A stretch of DNA of 64,000 nucleotides, taken from Actinomycetospora straminea. GTDB lineage: Bacteria > Actinomycetota > Actinomycetes > Mycobacteriales > Pseudonocardiaceae. Location of the stretch: NCBI RefSeq assembly GCF_028737255.1, contig NZ_JAQZAN010000001.1:1-64000 (forward strand), given 5' to 3'. The translations under genes and the position numbers were made by a program. Below the pieces are notes generated by a model. That model was not told the DNA's origin and did not search any database. It saw only the letters and a program-made list of their open reading frames with translations. This document shows positions 58,029 to 64,000 of this stretch, in pieces; positions within the stretch are counted from its first letter, which is position 1, and every line of letters begins with the position of its first letter.

Positions 58029-58937
58029 GTGACCAGTACACGGGAGGACGCCGGGACCGGGGCCGTCGGTCCCGGCGAGCGCTCCGTCGTCCGGTCACTG
58101 CGCGGGCTGCGGTGGTGGGGCTCGCTGGCGCTCGGCGCGGCGTTCACCGGCCTCGGCATCGCCGTCGACCTGCTGACCGCCGGCGAGCTCGGAGTCGTCT
58201 TCACCGCCTGCTTCGCCGCCGGCTGCATCCTCGCGACCGCGTGGGCGCGCCGCGACTCGCTGTTCGTCCCGCTCGTGCAGCCGCCGCTGCTGCTCGCGAT
58301 CGGGGTGCCGGTGGTCGTCGCCGCCACCGGCTCGCTCCCCCGCTCCGGCGGCACCGCCTCGACGCTGCTGGCCGTCGGCGGGCCGCTGGTCAACGCCTTC
58401 CCCAGCCTCGCCGTCACCACGGCGATCTGCCTCGCGCTCGGCTTCATCCGCTCGCGCCTCGAGCCCTACCAGCGGCCCGAGGACGAGCTCGACCCCGACG
58501 CCCGCCCCGAGCGCCCCGCCCGGCCGCCCCGGGACCCCCGCGACCGGGACCCCCGCGACCGCGACCCGCGTGACCGGGACCCCCGCGACCGGGAGCCCCG
58601 CGACCGGGACCCCCGTGACCGTCCGCCGAAGGACCGCGACCGCGACCGGCCGCCCAAGGACCGCGACCGCGACCGGCCGCCCAAGGACCGGGACCGGGAC
58701 CGGCCGTCCAAGGGCCGCGACCGCGACCGGGACCCGCGCGACCGGGACCCCCGCGACCGCGAGGACCTCGACCGACCCCGCCGGGTGCGCATCCAGGCCC
58801 GGCCCGCGCGCGACGACGGCCGGCGCCCGGCCGACGACCGCCGCCGGCCGGTGCGTCCCGACGATCCGGACGACGAGTTCGGCCCCGGCGTCCGCCGCGT
58901 GCCCCGCCGCGTCGACGGGCCCGACGAACCGCGCTGA
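58029..58937 (+). CDS. DUF6542 membrane protein with charged repeat tail
   Basis: This 302-residue protein has four membrane helices in residues 25-145 (RGLRWWGSLALGAAFTGLGI, ELGVVFTACFAAGCILATAW, LVQPPLLLAIGVPVVVAATG, GPLVNAFPSLAVTTAICLAL), matching the DUF6542/Rv1111c group between ychF and ispH. The cytoplasmic tail is an Asp/Arg/Pro repeat (DPRDRDPRDREPRDRD) built from 12-bp and 18-bp DNA units at about 58530-58760. The tail may bind nucleic acid or acidic partners; function is unknown. Confidence 0.8.
   Translation: MTSTREDAGTGAVGPGERSVVRSLRGLRWWGSLALGAAFTGLGIAVDLLTAGELGVVFTACFAAGCILATAWARRDSLFVPLVQPPLLLAIGVPVVVAATGSLPRSGGTASTLLAVGGPLVNAFPSLAVTTAICLALGFIRSRLEPYQRPEDELDPDARPERPARPPRDPRDRDPRDRDPRDRDPRDREPRDRDPRDRPPKDRDRDRPPKDRDRDRPPKDRDRDRPSKGRDRDRDPRDRDPRDREDLDRPRRVRIQARPARDDGRRPADDRRRPVRPDDPDDEFGPGVRRVPRRVDGPDEPR
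58530..58760. repeat. Tandem CGGGACCCCCGCGAC-type repeat in DUF6542 gene
   Basis: Imperfect units (CGCGACCGGGACCCC and AAGGACCGCGACCGCGAC) are repeated more than ten times and encode DRDPR and KDRDRDRP motifs. All are frame-neutral. Confidence 0.8.
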
Positions 58938-58965
58938 CCGGGTCTCGCCGTCCCCGACGGGCCGC

Positions 58966-59020
58966 GAGAGGCACGTTCGGCAGGTCACCAGGCCCGTCGA
59001 TCAGGCGGAACGTGCCCCTC
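58966..59020. terminator. Hairpin between DUF6542 gene and ispH
   Basis: Fifteen-base arms 58966-58980 (GAGAGGCACGTTCGG) and 59006-59020 pair at 13 of 15 positions, with a 25-nt loop. It lies in the 211-bp gap between convergent genes and probably stops both. The rest of the gap holds no gene I can support. Confidence 0.6.
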
Positions 59021-59148
59021 ACCCTCGATCTCGGGCGCGATGGCTGCCGCGACGAGCACCGACCCGCCCGACCCGTGTCCCGAGGACACGGCTCGCGACC
59101 TGGCCCCCGACCCGGCGAGGTCCCACCCCGCCGGGCTGGTGACGGGAC

Positions 59149-60135
59149 CTACCGCACCGCCTGCGGTTTCATGTCGCGCTTGAGCTCGCGGGGTAGGGAG
59201 AAGGTCAGCTTCTCGTTCGCCGTGGTGATCTCCTCGACGTCGACCCAGCCGCGCTCGGCGAGCCAGTGCAGGACGTCACCCACGAGGATCTCGGGCACCG
59301 ACGCGCCGCTGGTCACACCGACCGTCCGCACCCCGGACAGCCACGCCTCGTCGATCTCGCCGGCGTGGTCGACGAGGTGTGCGTCGTCGGCGCCGGCCTG
59401 CAGCGCGACCTCGACGAGGCGCACGGAGTTCGAGGAGTTGCGCGACCCGACGACCAGCACGAGGTCGCACTCGGGCGCCATCTGCTTCACCGCGACCTGG
59501 CGGTTCTGCGTGGCGTAGCAGATGTCGTCGGACGGCGGGTCGGACAGCGCGGGGAAGCGCTCGCGCAGGGCACGGACGGTCTCGAGCGTCTCGTCGACCG
59601 ACAGCGTCGTCTGCGAGAGCCAGATGACCTTCTCGGGGTCGCGCACGGTGACGTCGGCGACGGCGGACGGACCGTCGACCAGCTGCACGTGGTCGGGCGC
59701 CTCGCCGGCGGTGCCCTCGACCTCCTCGTGGCCCTCGTGGCCGATGAGCAGGATGTCGTAGTCGTCGCGAGCGAAGCGCTTGGCTTCCTGGTGCACCTTG
59801 GTGACCAGCGGGCAGGTGGCGTCGACGGTGCGCAGCTCGCGTGCCGCGGCCTCGGCGTGCACCGCCGGGGAGACGCCGTGCGCGGAGAAGACGACGGTGG
59901 CGCCCTCGGGCACCTGGTCGGTCTCCTCGACGAACACCGCGCCGCGCTCGGCGAGGGTGTTCACGACGTGGCGGTTGTGCACGATCTCCTTGCGGACGTA
60001 CACGGGCGCGCCGTAGGTCTCCAGCGCCTTCTCCACGGCCACGACGGCGCGGTCGACGCCGGCGCAGTAGCCGCGGGGCTTGGCGAGCAGCACGCGGGGC
60101 GCGCTGGCGGGCTCGGCCGGGTGCTCAGGGGACAT
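59149..60135 (-). CDS. ispH: 4-hydroxy-3-methylbut-2-enyl diphosphate reductase
   Basis: This 328-residue Fe-S enzyme carries out the last step of the MEP pathway, making IPP and DMAPP. The three cluster Cys are in [32 protein letters not shown] and [31 protein letters not shown] and [16 protein letters not shown] are substrate loops. The ATG at 60135 has TAGGCT 6 nt upstream. It is divergent from the lipid-droplet protein gene, the Rv1109c-Rv1110 arrangement. Confidence 0.95.
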   Translation of the reverse strand: MSPEHPAEPASAPRVLLAKPRGYCAGVDRAVVAVEKALETYGAPVYVRKEIVHNRHVVNTLAERGAVFVEETDQVPEGATVVFSAHGVSPAVHAEAAARELRTVDATCPLVTKVHQEAKRFARDDYDILLIGHEGHEEVEGTAGEAPDHVQLVDGPSAVADVTVRDPEKVIWLSQTTLSVDETLETVRALRERFPALSDPPSDDICYATQNRQVAVKQMAPECDLVLVVGSRNSSNSVRLVEVALQAGADDAHLVDHAGEIDEAWLSGVRTVGVTSGASVPEILVGDVLHWLAERGWVDVEEITTANEKLTFSLPRELKRDMKPQAVR

Positions 60136-60141
60136 ACCACC

Positions 60142-60147
60142 AGCCTA
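60142..60147 (-). promoter_or_regulatory. -10 motif TAGGCT, leaderless candidate (ispH)
   Basis: On the minus strand TAGGCT lies 6 nt before the ispH ATG. Confidence 0.45.
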
Positions 60148-60233
60148 CGGGCGACGCGCGTCACCGACCGGACGCGCGACCCCGCCCGTGGCCGTCCGCA
60201 CATCATCCGCCCGCTGCTGGCACCCTGTGGCGT

Positions 60234-60803
60234 ATGAGTTCGCTCCCGTTCCCGGTGCGGGTCGCCGCCGGTCTGGTCGTCACCGCCGTCGAGGAGGCCA
60301 AGGACCTCCCGCGCACGGTCGCCGGCCTGCCCATCACGGCCGTCAGCCGCGTGCTGCAGATGACGATGCGGGCGCAGCAGGTCGTCACCGAGCTGGCGAT
60401 CAAGGGCGACACCGCGCTCGACGGGATGCGGCCGGTCGAGGAGGCCCCGTCGTGGGCGCGCTTCGACGACGACCTGCCCGAGGCGCTGCCCAGCGGGTAC
60501 GCGTCGTACGAGGTCGACGACACCTCGCTGGAGAGCACCGACCTCGCCGGCACCCCGCGGGTCAACGGTCACGCCTCCGCGCCCGCGCTGGGCGTCGTCG
60601 GCGAGGACGGCGAGACGGCGTCGGTGACCCCCGACGTGCTGCCGGGCTACGAGTCGATGACCATCGCCCAGCTGCGCGGGAAGCTGCGCTCGCTGTCGGT
60701 CGAGGACGTCGAGGAGCTGCTCGCCTGGGAGCAGGCGCACGCCGCGCGCCCGCCGTTCGTGACGATGCTGTCCAACCGGATCGCCACGCTGCACGCCGAG
60801 TGA
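60234..60803 (+). CDS. Lipid droplet-associated protein (Rv1109c type)
   Basis: This 189-residue protein begins [20 protein letters not shown] with an amphipathic N-terminal half ([20 protein letters not shown]), likely the surface-binding helix for storage lipid droplets as shown for Rhodococcus/mycobacterial homologues. The C-terminus [20 protein letters not shown] and [20 protein letters not shown] is the conserved end. Its TGA overlaps the xseA GTG (GTGA). Confidence 0.82.
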   Translation: MSSLPFPVRVAAGLVVTAVEEAKDLPRTVAGLPITAVSRVLQMTMRAQQVVTELAIKGDTALDGMRPVEEAPSWARFDDDLPEALPSGYASYEVDDTSLESTDLAGTPRVNGHASAPALGVVGEDGETASVTPDVLPGYESMTIAQLRGKLRSLSVEDVEELLAWEQAHAARPPFVTMLSNRIATLHAE

Positions 60804-62044
60804 CCACCCCGCCGCCCACCAGCGCCGAGGAGCCGTGGCCGGTCCGCACGGTGGCGCGCAAGATCGCGGCCTGGATCGAGCGGCTCGGCGCGGTGTGGGT
60901 GGAGGGCCAGCTCACGCAGGTCACCGCGCGGCCCGGGACGGGCACGGCGTTCCTCGTGCTCCGCGACCCCGCCGCGGACGTGTCGATCAACCTGACGGCG
61001 CCGACGACCATGGTGCGCGGGGCCGTGCCGCCGCTGGCCGAGGGCGCACGGGTGGTGGTGCACGGCCGGCCGTCGTACTTCTTCGGGCGCGGGACGCTGT
61101 CGCTGCGCGTCGACGAGATCCGCCCGGTCGGGGTCGGCGAGCTGCTCGCCCGCATCGAGCGCCTGCGCGCGCTGCTCGCCGCCGAGGGCCTGTTCGACCC
61201 CGGTCGCAAGCGCCGCCCGCCGCGGCTGCCGCGCTGCGTGGGCCTCATCACCTCGCGGGCCAGTGCCGCCGAGCACGACGTCGTCACGGTCGCGACGTCA
61301 CGGTGGCCGGCGGTGCGCTTCCGCACCTGCAACACCCCGACCCAGGGCGCGCAGGCGGTCCCGGAGATCCTCGACGCCCTGCGCGCGCTCGACCGTGACC
61401 CGGACGTCGAGGTGATCGTGCTCGCCCGCGGCGGCGGCAGCGTCGAGGACCTGCTGCCGTTCTCCGACGAGGCGCTGTGCCGGGGGGTGGCGGCGTGCCG
61501 CACGCCCGTCGTCTCGGCGATCGGGCACGAGCCCGACACCCCGCTCGTCGACCACGTCGCCGACCTCCGCGCCGCGACACCGACCGACGCCGCGAAGCGG
61601 ATCGTCCCCGACCTCGCCGAGGAGACCGCGCACCTCGCGCAGCTGCGCCGCCGCGCGCACCGCGCCCTGCACGCCTGGGTCGAGCGCGAGGAGGCGGGGC
61701 TCGCCGCGCTGCGCCGCCGTCCGGTGCTCGCCGACCCGCTCGGCCCGGTGACCGCGCGCGCCGACGCCGTCGCGGCCCTGCGTGCCCGGGCCCGCCAGGT
61801 GCTCGACGCCGGCCTCACCGCCCGCGCCGCCGACGTGCGCCACCTGCGGGCCTCGCTGACCGCCCTCGGGCCCGCCGCGACCCTCGCCCGCGGCTACGCG
61901 ATCGTGCAGCACGGGGACGCCGTGGACGCCCCGGTGCTGCGCTCCGCCGAGACCCCCGCGGCCGGCGACCACCTCCGCGTACGCCTCGCCGACGGCGCCG
62001 TGCACGCCGTCGTCCACCCCGTCACCGACCGCGACGACGACTGA
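60800..62044 (+). CDS. xseA: Exodeoxyribonuclease VII large subunit
   Basis: This 414-residue protein has an OB-fold (residues 15-105; [40 protein letters not shown]) and the catalytic domain ([60 protein letters not shown]). A coiled C-terminus binds XseB. It degrades single-stranded DNA into oligonucleotides. The GTG start overlaps the stop of the lipid-droplet gene. Confidence 0.93.
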   Translation: MTTPPPTSAEEPWPVRTVARKIAAWIERLGAVWVEGQLTQVTARPGTGTAFLVLRDPAADVSINLTAPTTMVRGAVPPLAEGARVVVHGRPSYFFGRGTLSLRVDEIRPVGVGELLARIERLRALLAAEGLFDPGRKRRPPRLPRCVGLITSRASAAEHDVVTVATSRWPAVRFRTCNTPTQGAQAVPEILDALRALDRDPDVEVIVLARGGGSVEDLLPFSDEALCRGVAACRTPVVSAIGHEPDTPLVDHVADLRAATPTDAAKRIVPDLAEETAHLAQLRRRAHRALHAWVEREEAGLAALRRRPVLADPLGPVTARADAVAALRARARQVLDAGLTARAADVRHLRASLTALGPAATLARGYAIVQHGDAVDAPVLRSAETPAAGDHLRVRLADGAVHAVVHPVTDRDDD

Positions 62045-62117
62045 GGCCCGGGATGTCGGCGACGTACCGTGACGGACGTCGAGTGTCGGTGACGGCACCT
62101 CCCCGGCACGGGGGAAG

Positions 62118-62360
62118 ATGGCGCGCATGACGGAGAGCGCCGAGCCGGGCTACGAGGAGGCGCGGGCGGAGCTCGAGCAGGTCGTGGCACGGCTCGAGGC
62201 CGGCGGGCTGAGCCTCGAGGACTCGCTCGCGCTGTGGGAGCGCGGCGAGACCCTCGCCCGGCTCTGCGAGCGCCACCTCGCCGGCGCCCGCGAGCGTGTC
62301 GAGACCGCGCTGGGCGAGGCCGACGGCGGCCACCGCGACGACGGCTCGGACGACGGCTGA
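62118..62360 (+). CDS. xseB: Exodeoxyribonuclease VII small subunit
   Basis: This 80-residue helical-hairpin protein reads GYEEARAELEQVVARLEAGG then LSLEDSLALWERGETLARLC, the XseB signature. An ATG at 62127 is an equally good start. It follows xseA by 73 bp. An Asp/Gly-rich end (GEADGGHRDDGSDDG) is typical of actinobacterial XseB. Confidence 0.92.
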   Translation: MARMTESAEPGYEEARAELEQVVARLEAGGLSLEDSLALWERGETLARLCERHLAGARERVETALGEADGGHRDDGSDDG

Positions 62361-62439
62361 GACGACGGCTGAGGCAGCCGGGCGACACCCGGGCGAGGGA
62401 CACCCGCGCGCACGCCGCGATGGCGCAGACTCGACGCCC

Positions 62440-63558
62440 ATGAGCAGCCCGTACACCCCGAACGGGAGCAGCGGCGGCGGGGAGGTCGACCGGGCGGTGT
62501 CCGGCGCCCACGCCGACTACCACCGCGAGATCCAGCAGCACGTCGAGCCCGACGGCCTCGTCGACGACGTCGTCACCTACCGGATGCTCGCGCCGCACCT
62601 CATGCGCACGCTGCTGTTCCTCGTCGTGCCGACGGTGCTGCTCCTGCTCAAGGCGGTCATCGACTACCTGGCCGCGATGTCGTCGCCCGACGACCTCACC
62701 GACGTCGTGTCCCTGCTGCTCGGGCTCGTCATCGTGGTGCTCTACCTCGCGGGCCTGGCGTCGTTCTTCGCGCCGGCCAAGGAGCCGATCGCCGAGCACG
62801 CACGCCTGCTCGAGAACCGCGGCGATGCGGCGGGGGCCGCGTTCGAGTACGTGCGCGCCGCCGCCGAGGCGCGCCGCAGCCCCGCCGAGGTCCGCCCGTC
62901 GAGCGTGGCGGGCGTCCCCGTACTGATCTTCGAGCAGTACAGCGAGCGGGCGATGCTGCTGGTCCAGCCCTACGGCCGCGACCTCTACGTCGGCTGGACG
63001 ATGTGGCGCTCGCGCTCCACCGCGACCCTGCTGCTGCACTTCCTGCGCGACACCTTCGGCCGCTTCGCCCCCTCGCCGCGCTTCTCCGCCGAACTGCGCG
63101 CCGCCGCCACCCGGGCGCTGCGCGAGAGCGTGCACTCGCTCGCGCGGGAGGGGGTGGCCGCCGCGCTGCACCTCGCGCCCGGGCCCGCCCCGTCCCCCGC
63201 CGGCCCGTCGCCCGAGCCCCACGCCGGGCAGGGCCACCGCGCCGAGCCCCACGCCGAGCAGACCTACGCCCCGCAGGCCCACCGCGCCGAGCCGTACGCC
63301 GCCCCCACCGAGACCGACGGCCGGCCCCGGCAGCACGAGCCGGCCGGGCACCCGGCACCGTCGGCACCCTCCGGCGCCCTCCCCACCGCCGGTCCGGACG
63401 AGCAGGCGTGGACCGGTGGCTGGTCGGCGCCGCCGGGCCGCGGGGAGGACGACCGCGTCGGCGTGGCCCGCGAGACCCCCCGCCGCGACGCCGACCGGCG
63501 CGAGCCCCGCCCCGACGCCGACGACGGCTGGGGCCCCCCGCCGCGCGACCGCTGGTGA
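62440..63558 (+). CDS. Two-helix membrane protein with Pro-rich tail, unknown
   Basis: This 372-residue protein has two membrane helices (TLLFLVVPTVLLLLKAVIDY, about residues 57-78; VVSLLLGLVIVVLYLAGLAS, about 88-108) and a conserved-looking cytoplasmic domain (LLVQPYGRDLYVGWTMWRSR). About 120 residues of His/Pro/Ala/Arg low complexity follow. The domain after the helices is similar in style to uncharacterised actinobacterial envelope proteins; no name can be given. Its stop is 6 bp from the converging DUF4245 stop. Confidence 0.7.
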   Translation: MSSPYTPNGSSGGGEVDRAVSGAHADYHREIQQHVEPDGLVDDVVTYRMLAPHLMRTLLFLVVPTVLLLLKAVIDYLAAMSSPDDLTDVVSLLLGLVIVVLYLAGLASFFAPAKEPIAEHARLLENRGDAAGAAFEYVRAAAEARRSPAEVRPSSVAGVPVLIFEQYSERAMLLVQPYGRDLYVGWTMWRSRSTATLLLHFLRDTFGRFAPSPRFSAELRAAATRALRESVHSLAREGVAAALHLAPGPAPSPAGPSPEPHAGQGHRAEPHAEQTYAPQAHRAEPYAAPTETDGRPRQHEPAGHPAPSAPSGALPTAGPDEQAWTGGWSAPPGRGEDDRVGVARETPRRDADRREPRPDADDGWGPPPRDRW

Positions 63559-63564
63559 GTCGCC

Positions 63565-64000
63565 TCAGCGCACGAACGGCGCAACGAGCGTGGCCTCGGC
63601 GAGCTGGCGGAAGCGCTCGACCGGCGCGCTGCCGGTGACGAGCAGGCGCACGCCGTCGACGTCGGTGACCCACAGCGTCTCGCCGCGCCGCCCGGTGTGC
63701 GTCACCCACGTCCGGCCGCCGGCCTCCGCCGTGCCGGCCGCGGTCGGGTCGCCGGCCTCCGAGGTGACCAGCGCGACCTCGTCGGCGTCGGACTGCACGA
63801 GGCGCGCGAACTCGTCCTCGGGCGTCACCCACCCGACGCGGGCCGCCCGCGGCACCGCGGTGGCCCCCGGCGGGCCGACGAGCACGACGTCGGACGACTG
63901 CGCGATCCAGTCCGGCGGCAGCGTCGGCACCCGCAGCGGCACGCCCACCGAGGGCTGGGCGCGGCGCAGCTCGGCGGCCGGGTCGACCCGGGGCAGGCTG
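63565..64000 (-). CDS. DUF4245 protein, 5' end beyond window
   Basis: The frame stays open to the window edge, so the N-terminus is missing. The visible 145 residues contain the typical DUF4245 pattern: VDPAAELRRAQPSVGVPLRV, LPPDWIAQSSDVVL, ARVGWVTPEDEFARLVQSDA and GRRGETLWVTDVDGVRLLVT. These proteins usually begin with one membrane helix and act outside the cytoplasm; function is unknown. In mycobacteria the DUF4245 gene (Rv1100) is likewise close to xseB. Confidence 0.8.
   Translation of the reverse strand, partial: SLPRVDPAAELRRAQPSVGVPLRVPTLPPDWIAQSSDVVLVGPPGATAVPRAARVGWVTPEDEFARLVQSDADEVALVTSEAGDPTAAGTAEAGGRTWVTHTGRRGETLWVTDVDGVRLLVTGSAPVERFRQLAEATLVAPFVR

Noticed and set aside
1-64000. 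CRISPR array, tRNA, rRNA, insertion sequence or integrase
   Set aside because: No regularly spaced repeats with unique spacers, no tRNA-like cloverleaf ends and no transposase or integrase motifs were seen. All tandem repeats found lie inside coding regions or are short.

Overview
The window is a 64 kb piece of a very high-GC actinobacterial chromosome. GTG starts, GTGA and TGATG gene overlaps, an actinobacterial DapD/DapE/DapC lysine branch, mycothiol MshB, glucosyl-3-phosphoglycerate synthase with FolP2, TatB-HtrA-RseA-SigE and IspH point to the mycolata/Pseudonocardiales side of Actinobacteria. A Pseudonocardia- or Actinomycetospora-like host is my inference. I see no rRNA, tRNA, CRISPR array, transposase, prophage or replication origin. 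No gene-free stretch exceeds about 300 bases.

The backbone follows, in reverse, the gene order known from the M. tuberculosis Rv1107c-Rv1234 stretch: general stress protein (52), soluble MgtE-like protein and DUF1003 (3.0-4.9 kb), mrp (5.1 kb), tatB-htrA-rseA-sigE with a divergent O-methyltransferase (10-14.7 kb), DUF3117, tag, DivIVA-like protein, gpgS, folP2 and LOG (16.3-21.6 kb), dapE/dapD (22.4-25.3 kb), dapC-fdxC (29-30.5 kb), mshB and its membrane partner (31.5-33 kb), lpqW (39.4-41.6 kb), phhB (42.4 kb), ychF (55-56 kb), DUF6542, ispH, lipid-droplet protein, xseA, xseB (58-62 kb) and a DUF4245 gene cut by the window edge.

More variable blocks sit between these: a CitE-like lyase plus acyl-CoA dehydrogenase (0.7-2.9 kb), an aromatic-ring dioxygenase with a divergent MarR regulator and a class III nucleotide cyclase (7.7-10 kb), a potassium/proton antiporter KhtTU (25.3-27 kb), a complete oligopeptide/dipeptide ABC importer (33.7-39.3 kb), and a long accessory stretch at 43.9-55 kb. 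That stretch holds a GPP34 protein, a SigG-type sigma factor, a MarR/P450 pair, an SMP-30 hydrolase, a LysR/epimerase pair, a luciferase-like oxidoreductase and a VapBC toxin-antitoxin module.

The least expected signals are regulatory or structural. A hairpin repeat family sits mostly between convergent genes, and two 75-bp-spaced copies are translated in frame as the N-terminus of the membrane protein next to mshB. A DmdR/IdeR-like iron box abuts a 79-residue Lys/Cys-rich protein. A CRP-like site precedes a 105-residue orphan. Divergent regulators have matching palindromes. At least 13 genes have a TANNNT -10 motif 6-8 nt before the start codon, suggesting leaderless mRNAs. A short P450 lacks several canonical P450 residues. 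I could not identify one wholly new multi-gene system with confidence; the repeat family and the iron-box protein are the best leads.
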